In this document: positions 15,001 through 23,567 of the stretch, piece after piece | Layout of the letters: each line of letters starts with the position of its first letter | How positions within the stretch are numbered: the stretch's first letter is position 1 | NCBI GenBank assembly: GCA_934047225.1 | Contig: OW203987.1 | Coordinates: 3,995,501 to 4,059,500 of the forward strand | DNA: 64,000 nt | From: Ypsolopha sequella | Lineage: Eukaryota > Arthropoda > Insecta > Lepidoptera > Ypsolophidae | Reading direction: 5' to 3' | Program-made: the position numbers and the translations under genes | The notes under the pieces: model-generated | What the model saw: the letters and a program-made list of their open reading frames with translations, nothing else | What the model was told of the DNA's origin: nothing | The model's database searches: none

Positions 15001-18000
15001 CGAACCCGCGGATTAGTGATAGAAACGTTCGAACCATTAAAGCACAAGAGGCGGCCATTTGATATTTAGTAGTTGCGATTTATGCTATGAAATCCAGTGA
15101 AAGTTCCTATTTCATCGTCAGACGTTAGAATAACAGTTTCGAAATGAAAGGCTTTGGTAGCAGAGCGTGGGTTTTACCTCTATGGTTAATTTATTACTCA
15201 CTTTATACATCCTGAGGAATCCTCAGTGAGGATAATCTTTTTGCATTGAAATAGATTTGCAATATATTGTTTACGTAAATAACACCTCTTTCGCGTCTTT
15301 CACATTTATCAAACAAATCATTTAAGCTCTATTTTTCTGATTGCGGGTGACTGTCTCCAGTATGTAGTTATATATACTTATTATTTTGTAGTCTTGAAGC
15401 AATCAAAAAGCAATGTCTTTTATTTGTAAAAATACCGACACACTAAGTGAAGTGAGACCACTAAAATCCAATTTAAGACACAAAAAATGTGTGAATTACG
15501 GTGCCGGAAACACGATTGATTAAACTTGGCTATGCAAAAAATCACAAAGTTCATTTGAAATCTCAATTTTTATGAAATCCATTTAGAGAAAAAGCATTCG
15601 ATCGTTACTAGAGATATTTCAAATGTCAATGAAGTTTTCTTTCCCATGTTCCTTAATAAATACCGCAGAGAATTACGGGTTCAATTTCGCTAAATGAGTT
15701 TAATTCGTTTTTAAATAAATAAGTTCATCTAAAAACAGCATTATCCAATTTGATTTATACTTGCGATTGTCGGCACTTGATGAAACATATAAAGCATCTT
15801 GATTTTGAACACAAACACTTGTACTATTTGTTTCATAACATAATTATATTTGTTGCACACTTCCCAACCGGTTTCGGAAATCAATCCATCTTCAGGAGAT
15901 ACAGAATAGTAATTATTTTAATATACGAGCAATAAAACGACGTTTGTCCATCCAATTTCTTCTTGATTAACCTCACTATTCGGACACGCACTTTTTAAGA
16001 TGTATATCTCTTTCGTTATGCAATGGGCTCACTGCGGCTTAAACAATTTAATTGATAAATGTGAAAGACGCGAACGAGTTGTAGACATAGACCACAGATA
16101 TCTTGTTGGATATATTCCGACACACGGATTGTCTATGGTCTCTGCGCACCCTTCCAGGGGACAGGGATGAGTATGTATGTTAGTTGTCGTTCCGCAGCGA
16201 CATATCGTGCGGTCGCGAGTCGCAGCCGGTGCCTTGTGTCAACGAGGTGGACGATGCGCCGCTGCCGGACGACTTCACCTACGTCACGAGACACGTCACG
16301 CCCAAGAACATATTTATTGACAACTCCATTGACACCATGCAGGTGAGGCTACAACAGTTTGTAGGCAAACCAGATAAGTCAGTTTTCGCCTGCGTTGTTA
16401 CAAGTACGCGGGGGACGACGAGAAAGAGAATCGCGCGGGGAGCGGGCGGGAGAGAGACTCTCACTCTATCTCAATACAACCTAAACCCCCTTTAGCGTCT
16501 CGCGGGCGACTACTTATCCGGCCGGTATAGACTTGCTATAGAGCCTCCTACCATTTTTAGGGTTCCGTACCCAAAGGCGGTGGCGTGCACAGAACTTTTT
16601 TCCGGAAAAGCAATCAGAAGGTCAAGTACGACAATAAAACAAAATATGAAAAAATTTTAATAACACTTTGTAAAAAAAAAGTTTGTATGACGCCAGGGTA
16701 GGCACTGCCTTTCCTAGAGTCAACATTTTCATACAAACTTTTTTTTTTCAAAGTGTTATTTAAATTTTTTCATATTTTTTTTATTGTCGTACTTGACCTT
16801 CTGATTGCTTTTCCGGAAAAAAGTTCTGTGCACGCCACCAAAGGGTAACCAACGGGACCCTGTTACTAAGACTCCGCTGTCCGTCTGTCTGTCCGTCTGT
16901 CACCAGACTGTATTTCATAAACCGTGATAGTTAGACAGTTGAAATGTTCACAGATGATGTATTTCTGTTGCCGCTATAACAACAAATACTAGACAGAATA
17001 AAATAAATATTTAAGGGGGCTCCCATACAACAGACATGTTTTTTTTGCCGTTTTTATAGATAATGGTACGGAAACCTTCGTGCGCGAGTCCGACTCGCAC
17101 TTGGCCGTTTTTTTTATTACGTCGATGAGATTATGGGATGAAGATCTCGCCCAGAAATTGGTAGAGTGGATGCCGGTGACGCGGTAATCAGTCTGTCAAG
17201 GAACTTCCGCAAAATCTACGGAAGTCTGTAACGGATAAATACAATTTATACTGCCTGTAACCACTCTGGCTCTGGACTCACTGTCCTTTCTGTCTTTATA
17301 CTGTCAACAATATGTAATTAATTCCTGATTATTGTTACAAAGGGATGTTCGTGTAAAGGCGTTGGCTGTTCCTCGAGCAGTTGTTCGTGCAGTACGCTGG
17401 GGGTGAAGCAGTGGTTCACCCGCGGGCGACTCGCGCCCACCTTCCCCTACCACGAGCCGCCGATGTTGTTCGAGTGTAACCAGACCTGCGCGTGTGATAT
17501 GGTCTGTATAGATATACCTCTACAGTACTCCCAAAGTAATAATAATGCAGATACAAATCTTCGCCACTGTTCACGTGGTACGTCCGGTCGCTCGGCTATA
17601 GATTTGTATGCGCATTATTACTTTGGGAGCACTATATGTTCCTGCAATAAATTTGTATATAGATACAAGTGGCAATTTCAACATAATTTATTTATAACCT
17701 TTTTTTAATTAAAGCCCTTAATTGTAGCGAAATCAGTTGGAATGAGTAGATTTTATAATATCAAATTTGTGGAAAAGTACAAGTGTTTTCCTCATAACAA
17801 TGTATGGTGAGTGCCGACAATTATAACAATCAACTTATAGTAGTAAGTAAACTTTCTCTTGCAGAAACAATGCTCTAACACAGTAGTGACGCGCGCCAGT
17901 CAACGCGGCGCCATGCTGGTGCGCGCGCAAGTGTTCCGTTGCCATGGCGACCGCGGGTGGGGACTCCGCGCCACGGCCCCCGTGCTGAGGGGCAGCCCCG

Positions 18001-20716
18001 TCGCCCTCTACTGCGGGGAGCTGCTAACTGTCACTGAGGCCGACTCCAGACCGAGGGACCATTACATGTTCGCGTTGGACTTGAAGCCTGATCTCATCGA
18101 GGTGAGCCATATTGCTACTGGACTATGAATCAAAATTTTGTAATTCGTTTTTAGGGTTCCGTACCCAAAGGGTAACCAACGGGTCCCTATTACTAAGACT
18201 CCGCTGTCCGTCTGTCTGTCCGTCTAGCCGTCTGTCACCAGGCTGTATCTCGTGAACCGTGATACGAGTAGTTAGACAGTTGAAATTTTCACAGATGACA
18301 ACAAATACTAAAAAACAGAATAAAATAAATATTTAAGGGGGCTCCCATACAACAAACGTGATTTTTTTTCCGTTTTTATAGATAATGGTACCGAACCCTT
18401 TGTGCGCGAGTCCGACTCGCACTTAGTCGGTTTTTTGTAAATAATGTACATCGTGCTAAAGAGGGAGATAATCGGCTATTTTCGGCTTCGTAGAGCATCG
18501 TCTCTGTCACTCAGTACAATATGTGACGTTTTGTCGCTCGCGACAGTCGTTGTACAACTTCGTTAGAGTGCGGTCGTGTCCACTTCGAAATATATATACA
18601 GAGTTGTTTAAACCCCCAACATAAAATTATAAAATGTCATCAAAAATAAAAAGAGGGAAACCTATACACAGTCAGTAACACTAAATTATTTACAATGTTT
18701 ATAAATATTTCGTTAAAAAAGCCAATACATTCATACATAGTGGAAGTAATTATTTCAAGTAATTTTTTCGTAATAATTGTTCTATTTATTTCAATTGTGA
18801 TATATTTTATTCAAATATTAAAAAATCTTAATTGTTTTAACAGCTCCTAGTAGATACGTGATGTTAGTGCTTCGTGCGACAGAGACGACGCTCTACGAAG
18901 CTGAAACTAGCCGATGTATCTCCCTCTTTAGCTCGATGTGCATTATTTACGCCCCCGCACTATACATTGGGTGGCACGAAACTCTGTGCGCGAGTCCGAC
19001 TTATTTGATATCTTCAAAATGGTGTGTTATTGTGTATTCCAGCAATGTAGTGACAAGACGCAACTGTGCGTAGACGCGGCCGTGTACGGCAGCGCGGCGC
19101 GGTTCATCAACCACAGCTGTCGACCGAACCTGGCGCCGGTCAGAGTGTTCACCGAGACCAGGGATCTGCGGCTACCGACTATCACGCTCTTCGCTACACG
19201 GGACATCAAGGCACTTGAAGAGTTTACGTGAGTAACCATACTACTATAAGTTGTCAACTTCGTGCCTACCGCGCCCACGGGGTACAGGGGTTGGCGGGTA
19301 CGAGGTAGTACGCGACTTAGTTTGCAGGGCCGTGCGCAAGGGATTCCAAGTACCCAAGTATGACATTGACAACTTTAAAATATCCTAGAGTCTACAAAAG
19401 AGATCCATTATACATCGGTTCATACTACCCTTTTCTATGGACCGACCATCCCGGCGACTGGCCATCTGCCGTGGTCCGCCCCACGCGTCGTGCTCGCTCG
19501 CACTTCCGCCACACCAACCGCATCCCCTCCGAGACCCCGCCCGCCAACCCCTATACCCCCGTAGGCGAGGTAGGCACGAAGTTGACAACCTTTAGCTCAT
19601 TTTTAGGGTCTGTACCCAAAAGATGCCTATTACTAGGTCACAGCTATCTGTCTCCTTGTCCGTCTGTCACAGGGGTCTACAACTTCAGTTGTTATAGATA
19701 GCCAGTTGATATTTTCGCATAATACTACGGCTTCTATCACAGCAAATAATAAACAATTGAAACCCATACAAAAAACATCGAAAAGGTAGCGTTTTTTTAA
19801 CGTTATCGTGTCCCCCCCCCTCCCCTTTATCTCCGAAACAAGACATGTTGTAACCGCGAGGTTACAGAAATGCAGAGCTGATGGGATTTGAGGATTATGG
19901 ATGAGTTGACACGGGAGAATTGTGGGAAAAAACGTGAGTGAACTAACCTTTGTTCTGGATGGTTTATTTGAGCCGGCGAATGCGCTGCGTGGCGTCCCTT
20001 CTTGTTGGGCAGGTTGAGCAGGATGTATTGGTTCGTGGAGTAATGTGAACACAACACTGGTATGAGCACAAGGTACGCGAGATTTATCGGCGCATCGGCG
20101 GCGCGAGTGTGTGCACACGTGTGTTTCGGGAGACGTCTGCCGCGGAACAGAGCGAACAAACCGCCCGCGCACAAGTCCCCGGCGCGAGGCGCCGCGGTGC
20201 GAGACTACGCATGCGCATGCGCATCCGTCACGCTTGTGGCGTGAACACATGTGTTATAACAATAGTCGCTATTTTTCCTAAATATCTATATACATATAAT
20301 AAAACAGTAGAACCCGGTGTGTCTGTACATTGAAGAAAACTAATAAAAATAGAAAGGAGGTGACTAAAGAAGAGTAATAGAACATAAATCAACGAATTTT
20401 AGAATTCTTTTCTGTCTGTTTGTTTGTTTGTTCACGCACATCTGCGAAACCACTAAATGGATTTGGATGCGGTTTTCTTTATTATCATCGTAGTGAACCT
20501 GGTCAACATATTGGCTATAAGGGGTGTTAATAAAATAACGGAGCCGCGTTTAAAATAAATGTTGTACGTACATATTATTCTGTTATCCTCGTTTCCAGGT
20601 TTGATTATGGCGACAAGTTCTGGTCGGTGAAGTCAAAGTGGATGTGCTGCGAGTGCGGCGCGGCTGACTGTCGGTACCCGACCAAAACCGTAGAAGACAA
20701 TGCATCGGCTAACTAA
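2..20716 (+). CDS. EHMT: Histone-lysine N-methyltransferase EHMT (G9a/GLP type), 5' end outside window
   Basis: Nuclear enzyme that mono- and dimethylates histone H3 lysine 9. I assembled 19 exons by GT-AG sites and phase: 2-912, 1677-1871, 2496-2597, 3634-3755, 3970-4172, 4431-4521, 4618-4762, 5680-5900, 6397-6552, 8518-8732, 10905-11068, 12456-12620, 13588-13651, 13740-13873, 16198-16342, 17343-17501, 17865-18101, 19043-19227, 20599-20716. They total 3,732 nt (1,243 residues plus stop) with no phase break; the frame is open at base 2, so the start lies upstream. Residue numbers count from there. About 1-430 is low-complexity with RRST/RRSAR basic clusters and acidic runs; about 430-590 is a Cys-rich domain (CLCEAPSNMYAA, CCPSCALFC, CPHCGVLLHRWW). 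Ankyrin repeats span about 665-950 (MTALHLAAS, TPLVWAAENKHAGVV, TPLHVAARQGHYPCV). Pre-SET (GCSCKGVGCSSSSCSC, ECNQTCACDMKQC) leads to SET (GWGLRA, YCGELL, RFINHSC, FDYG) and post-SET (CECGAADC). All expected SET motifs are present. Family assignment is firm; individual exon edges are predictions. Confidence 0.93.
1385..1460 (+). mobile_element. LINE ORF C-terminal remnant
   Basis: In EHMT intron 1 the + strand reads W-K-E-L-E-E-A-F-A-K-R-H, resembling the extreme C-terminus of non-LTR retrotransposon ORF2 proteins (the LEEA(F/Y) motif also seen at 12119-12240 and 40229-40345). The rest of the 0.76-kb intron (913-1676) shows nothing recognisable. Short and decayed. Confidence 0.45.
2598..3633. 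other. EHMT intron, no recognised element
   Basis: About 1 kb of AT-rich intron. I see no coding potential consistent with the neighbouring exons, no strong inverted repeat and no recognisable transposon in it. Confidence 0.6.
4994..5334. mobile_element. Palindromic MITE, ACAAGGTG family, copy 1
   Basis: The outer ends ACAGGATAT / ATATCCTGT and the inner blocks (AAGGTGACTTTTTGATCAT and its complement; AATTCACACTGG.GGCTTGG against CCAAGCCTCCAGTATGAATT in opposite orientation) make an imperfect palindrome of about 340 bp inside the EHMT intron 4763-5679. Related copies lie at 25249-25485 and 26795-27064. No protein is encoded; non-autonomous. Confidence 0.75.
6064..6081. other. 18-bp perfect palindrome centred on TGACGTCA
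   Basis: CACGGTGACGTCACCGTG reads the same on both strands and contains a full CRE/ATF core. It lies in an EHMT intron. A second 18-bp palindrome with the same core is at 26488-26505. No other evidence of function. Confidence 0.6.
6191..6290. repeat. 100-bp hairpin-forming repeat
   Basis: Arms 6191-6230 and 6251-6290 are reverse complements with a few mismatches (shared core AGCAACCCTA...AACGAAATAC), separated by 20 bp. This looks like a minimal MITE in the EHMT intron 5901-6396. Confidence 0.7.
7081..7215 (+). repeat. Dispersed repeat, copy 1 (also 15749-15890)
   Basis: About 135 bp here matches 15749-15890 closely (TTGATTTATACTTGCGATTG through TTTCGGAAATC), in the same orientation and in two different EHMT introns. 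The element type was not recognised. The surrounding intron (6553-8517) otherwise holds a poly-C run and a SINE. Confidence 0.75.
8075..8094 (+). repeat. Poly-C run of 20
   Basis: Twenty consecutive C on the + strand, just upstream of the SINE at 8156. The true length is uncertain in any assembly. Confidence 0.9.
8156..8487 (+). mobile_element. tRNA-derived SINE, copy 1
   Basis: The head has pol III A- and B-box-like blocks (GTGGTAGAACG and GGTTCGATCCC). It is followed by a tRNA-unrelated body shared with 10504-10831 and 31155-31370 (GAAACCT..ATGCCCTA, GGCGATAGGGCTCACCACC, TTTCACAGTTCACA, CATGTCGTGAC). It ends 30 bp before the EHMT exon at 8518. Confidence 0.85.
9349..9651 (-). mobile_element. 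LINE reverse transcriptase C-terminal fragment
   Basis: On the - strand an open segment reads LRALKRWGI, then CLCGVPQTTDHLMSC, then CTHFDLMQANG, ending at a stop at 9349-9351. The C-x-C-(x)7-H-(x)3-C pattern with an aromatic Trp block upstream is typical of the C-terminal Cys/His region of jockey/R1-like LINE ORF2. An in-frame stop upstream marks it as a fossil. It lies in the EHMT intron 8733-10904. Confidence 0.7.
10504..10831 (+). mobile_element. tRNA-derived SINE, copy 2
   Basis: Head with GGTAGCTCAGTGGTAGAACG (A box) and GGTTCGATCCC (B box), the best-preserved head in the window, followed by the same body as 8156-8487 and the CATGTCGTGAC end. It ends 73 bp before the EHMT exon at 10905. 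Confidence 0.9.
11890..12041. mobile_element. Palindromic MITE, about 150 bp
   Basis: Left end GTAGCACAGTGTTTAATCGC pairs with right end GCGATTAAACACTATGCTAC, and inner blocks (GGCTTAGTTGAATCACAGGT and complement) continue the palindrome to a short centre near 11960-11985. Confidence 0.8.
12119..12240 (-). mobile_element. LINE 3' end (EAYVQQWT-type tail)
   Basis: The + strand carries ATCAGCCTAGTTCGTCCACT, the complement of a common insect LINE ORF C-terminus and stop. A better-preserved copy at 40229-40345 translates on the - strand to E-A-Y-V-Q-Q-W-T-N-T-G-stop. Confidence 0.65.
12725..12858. mobile_element. Palindromic MITE, 134 bp
   Basis: AGCGAAAACAG.CGCACACATG..TAGACGCGTACGTA on the left is mirrored by TACGTACGCGTCTATGTGTG..CTGTTTTCGCT on the right, around a roughly 35-bp centre. 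In the EHMT intron 12621-13587, whose remainder is AT-rich with nothing recognised. Confidence 0.8.
13991..14213. mobile_element. Short TIR element containing a tRNA-like sequence
   Basis: The 23-bp ends 13991-14013 (ATTAACATTATATCATTGCA...) and 14191-14213 are perfect reverse complements. Inside lies the tRNA-like sequence 14080-14151. A 12-bp direct repeat AACAACATCACA also flanks the wider block (13980-13991 and 14279-14290). This may mark a larger retroposition-like insertion. Confidence 0.7.
14080..14151 (+). tRNA. tRNA-like sequence, probably pseudogene or SINE head
   Basis: D-arm TAGCTCAGAGGTTAGAGC and T-arm CCGGGTTCGATTCCCGG are well formed. The acceptor stem pairs at only about 5 of 7 positions. 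The anticodon loop CCGGCAA would give GGC (Ala) but has C instead of the invariant U at position 33. The anticodon stem has a mismatch. I infer a non-functional tRNA relic embedded in a mobile element. Confidence 0.5.
14281..14360 (-). mobile_element. LINE 3' terminus with (ATTGT)n-type tail
   Basis: On the + strand an ACAAT/AATAC pentamer array runs into CATTTATTCTCC. In reverse this reads GGAGAATAAATG followed by short tandem repeats, the arrangement found at CR1/L2-like LINE 3' ends. Comparable ends occur at 31915-31990 and 34408-34700. Confidence 0.5.
14988..15055 (-). repeat. tRNA-like fragment, reverse orientation
   Basis: On the - strand GCGGGTTCGAATCCCGT forms a T-arm preceded by a partial tRNA-like stretch; no proper D-arm is visible. 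Most likely a SINE head fossil rather than a gene. Confidence 0.4.
15749..15890 (+). repeat. Dispersed repeat, copy 2 (also 7081-7215)
   Basis: Same orientation and high similarity to 7081-7215. This copy keeps CCAACCGGTTTCGGAAATCA at its end, where copy 1 is degraded. Confidence 0.75.
16552..17118. mobile_element. GGGTTCCGTA/GGCCAAGT family, copy interrupted by a hAT-like MITE
   Basis: Starts AGGGTTCCGTACCCAAAGG and, after the inserted MITE (16578-16837), continues GTAACCAACGGGACCC... through GCGAGTCCGACTCGCACTTG to GGCCGTTTTTT. The uninterrupted relative at 18150-18436 aligns along its whole length. Lies in the EHMT intron 16343-17342. Confidence 0.85.
16578..16837. mobile_element. hAT-like MITE (CAGTGGCGTGCA family), copy A, nested
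   Basis: Near-identical long inverted ends: TGGCGTGCACAGAACTTTTT..CCGGAAAAGCAATCAGAAG on the left and the complement on the right. Compared with the empty relative at 18160, the flanks show the site CCCAAAGG duplicated, with about 4 bp lost at the right edge. Other copies: 24670-24924, 35163-35387, 49074-49336. Confidence 0.85.
17526..17632. repeat. Hairpin element, about 105 bp
   Basis: CTCCCAAAGTAATAATAATG..AGATACAAATCT pairs with AGATTTGTATGCGCATTATT..ACTTTGGGAG about 40 bp away. It sits just 25 bp after the 17501 donor of EHMT. Confidence 0.7.
18150..18436. mobile_element. GGGTTCCGTA/GGCCAAGT family, uninterrupted copy
   Basis: Reads AGGGTTCCGTACCCAAAGGG, CTGTCCGTCTGTCTGTCCGT, GGGGGCTCCCATACAACA, GCGAGTCCGACTCGCACTTA. 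It provides the empty-site reference for the nested MITE at 16578-16837. Other members or fragments: 19599-19800 (and duplicate), 34895-35055, 43797-44330, 49021-50000, 51180-51350, 58675-59677. Confidence 0.85.
18437..18950. mobile_element. Foldback element, about 514 bp
   Basis: Roughly 73-bp inverted ends: GTAAATAATGTACATCG..GCTAAAGAGGGAGAT..CGTAGAGC on the left, complementary to GCTCTACG..ATCTCCCTCTTTAGC..CATTATTTAC on the right. It fills most of the EHMT intron 18102-19042 and encodes nothing recognisable. Confidence 0.75.
19249..19592. mobile_element. TIR element cut by the tandem duplication
   Basis: Ends AAGTTGTCAACTTCGTGCCT and AGGCACGAAGTTGACAAC are inverted, with inner blocks (GGGGTTGGCGGG / CCCGCCAACCCC) extending the TIR to about 50 bp. 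The left breakpoint of the 2,076-bp duplication (19451) falls inside it, so its right part recurs alone at 21527-21668. Confidence 0.75.
19868..20246 (-). repeat. GC-rich promoter-like dispersed segment, copy 1 (duplicated at 21944-22322)
   Basis: About 380 bp of CpG-rich sequence whose reverse complement closely matches 36601-36976. Read on the - strand it has an NRF-1-like palindrome TGCGCATGCGCA (20212-20223), then CCACGAACCAATACATCCTG, then CAAAG|GTTAGT resembling a 5' splice site. Frames between the two dispersed copies are not kept, so no protein is claimed. Confidence 0.7.
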
Positions 20717-22674
20717 TGGGAAAGAAAACAAAAAGCTTTTACTGTAGAGGGCGCTGAGTGTTTTTGTCTTATCACGCTCTTATCAAAGACGCTGATACAT
20801 GTTATTTTTGCATTCCACATTTCTAAAGACTTTTGTGTCTGATAGCTTTTATTTCAAAATATATTTAAACAAAATGCCAAAATGAAAACACCCGAATATA
20901 TTTCCAAACGGGTGTTTTCACGGAAACTTTCCGGGAATTTTTCCGGTAATCGGGAGTTTTCCCGGGTGGAAACCCATCCCTACTTGGGATTAAGGTTCGA
21001 ATCTTGTCATTCGAACATGTAATGAGATTAACGGAATTCATGTCTACTGTGGTGAAATCTGCATGCCCTAAAAGTATCGTATTTGTGCCTGATATTTGTG
21101 ATAGTACTATCACCTTTGGACAAAACAAAAGTGATGTTATGCCAATTCACCATTTGCATTTCTGAAGTTTCTGCTCAACTACCTGGCGTATCGCTCAGTT
21201 GAAGGAGGAGCTAAAGAAAAGAGGTTCTTCAATGCGTGGAAAGAAAGGAGACCTTGTCGTTCAAGTTCCCTTTCTTTTACATCCAATAGCCACACAAACA
21301 CTCTTTAACTTTTCAATGAAAATAATAAATTATTCAATTATATATGTGAACTGACAAGCTAACAGACACAAACACAGTGCCCTCTATGCGGAACTAATTT
21401 GACAGTAAGCATCCGACTGTTACGATCATACCTTGTGTAAGTGGAGAGGTAGCTTTAAATGAAACCACACAATCTACTAGTGCCTTGTTGTCCCTGCGGT
21501 CCGAAATAGAATTACATCGCTAAAAGCCGGCGACTGGCCATCTGCCGTGGTCCGCCCCACGCGTCGTGCTCGCTCGCACTTCCGCCACACCAACCGCATC
21601 CCCTCCGAGACCCCGCCCGCCAACCCCTATACCCCCGTAGGCGAGGTAGGCACGAAGTTGACAACCTTTAGCTCATTTTTAGGGTCTGTACCCAAAAGAT
21701 GCCTATTACTAGGTCACAGCTATCTGTCTCCTTGTCCGTCTGTCACAGGGGTCTACAACTTCAGTTGTTATAGATAGCCAGTTGATATTTTCGCATAATA
21801 CTACGGCTTCTATCACAGCAAATAATAAACAATTGAAACCCATACAAAAAACATCGAAAAGGTAGCGTTTTTTTAACGTTATCGTGTCCCCCCCCCTCCC
21901 CTTTATCTCCGAAACAAGACATGTTGTAACCGCGAGGTTACAGAAATGCAGAGCTGATGGGATTTGAGGATTATGGATGAGTTGACACGGGAGAATTGTG
22001 GGAAAAAACGTGAGTGAACTAACCTTTGTTCTGGATGGTTTATTTGAGCCGGCGAATGCGCTGCGTGGCGTCCCTTCTTGTTGGGCAGGTTGAGCAGGAT
22101 GTATTGGTTCGTGGAGTAATGTGAACACAACACTGGTATGAGCACAAGGTACGCGAGATTTATCGGCGCATCGGCGGCGCGAGTGTGTGCACACGTGTGT
22201 TTCGGGAGACGTCTGCCGCGGAACAGAGCGAACAAACCGCCCGCGCACAAGTCCCCGGCGCGAGGCGCCGCGGTGCGAGACTACGCATGCGCATGCGCAT
22301 CCGTCACGCTTGTGGCGTGAACACATGTGTTATAACAATAGTCGCTATTTTTCCTAAATATCTATATACATATAATAAAACAGTAGAACCCGGTGTGTCT
22401 GTACATTGAAGAAAACTAATAAAAATAGAAAGGAGGTGACTAAAGAAGAGTAATAGAACATAAATCAACGAATTTTAGAATTCTTTTCTGTCTGTTTGTT
22501 TGTTTGTTCACGCACATCTGCGAAACCACTAAATGGATTTGGATGCGGTTTTCTTTATTATCATCGTAGTGAACCTGGTCAACATATTGGCTATAAGGGG
22601 TGTTAATAAAATAACGGAGCCGCGTTTAAAATAAATGTTGTACGTACATATTATTCTGTTATCCTCGTTTCCAG

Positions 22675-22792
22675 GTTTGATTATGGCGACAAGTTCTGGT
22701 CGGTGAAGTCAAAGTGGATGTGCTGCGAGTGCGGCGCGGCTGACTGTCGGTACCCGACCAAAACCGTAGAAGACAATGCATCGGCTAACTAA
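22675..22792 (+). pseudogene. Second copy of the EHMT terminal exon (post-SET)
   Basis: This is a copy, displaced by 2,076 bp, of the 20599-20716 exon, including its TTTCCAG acceptor, the WMCCECGAADC post-SET coding stretch and the TAA stop. No SET-domain exon lies between the two copies, and the upstream copy already ends the reading frame, so this copy is probably not needed. It could be used as an alternative terminal exon encoding the identical C-terminus but a different 3' UTR end. It may also be an assembly artefact. Confidence 0.85.
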
Positions 22793-23567
22793 TGGGAAAG
22801 AAAACAAAAAGCTTTTACTGTAGAGGGCGCTGAGTGTTTTTGTCTTATCACGCTCTTATCAAAGACGCTGATACATGTTATTTTTGCATTCCACATTTCT
22901 AAAGACTTTTGTGTCTGATAGCTTTTATTTCAAAATATATTTAAACAAAATGCCAAAATGAAAACACCCGAATATATTTCCAAACGGGTGTTTTCACGGA
23001 AACTTTCCGGGAATTTTTCCGGTAATCGGGAGTTTTCCCGGGTGGAAACCCATCCCTACTTGGGATTAAGGTTCGAATCTTGTCATTCGAACATGTAATG
23101 AGATTAACGGAATTCATGTCTACTGTGGTGAAATCTGCATGCCCTAAAAGTATCGTATTTGTGCCTGATATTTGTGATAGTACTATCACCTTTGGACAAA
23201 ACAAAAGTGATGTTATGCCAATTCACCATTTGCATTTCTGAAGTTTCTGCTCAACTACCTGGCGTATCGCTCAGTTGAAGGAGGAGCTAAAGAAAAGAGG
23301 TTCTTCAATGCGTGGAAAGAAAGGAGACCTTGTCGTTCAAGTTCCCTTTCTTTTACATCCAATAGCCACACAAACACTCTTTAACTTTTCAATGAAAATA
23401 ATAAATTATTCAATTATATATGTGAACTGACAAGCTAACAGACACAAACACAGTGCCCTCTATGCGGAACTAATTTGACAGTAAGCATCCGACTGTTACG
23501 ATCATACCTTGTGTAAGTGGAGAGGTAGCTTTAAATGAAACCACACAATCTACTAGTGCCTTGTTGT

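Larger units (their letters stand above)
13874..16197. other. Long EHMT intron, repeat-filled
   Basis: Besides the elements listed separately (13991-14213, 14281-14360, 14988-15055, 15749-15890), the 2.3-kb intron is AT-rich with poly-A/poly-T tracts around 14700-14900 and no coding signal. Confidence 0.55.

Noticed and set aside
19633..20250. 205-residue - strand frame (and its copy at 21709-22326)
   Set aside because: It runs across two unrelated repeats, and the matching segment at 36601-36976 shifts frame relative to it, so the frame is not conserved.
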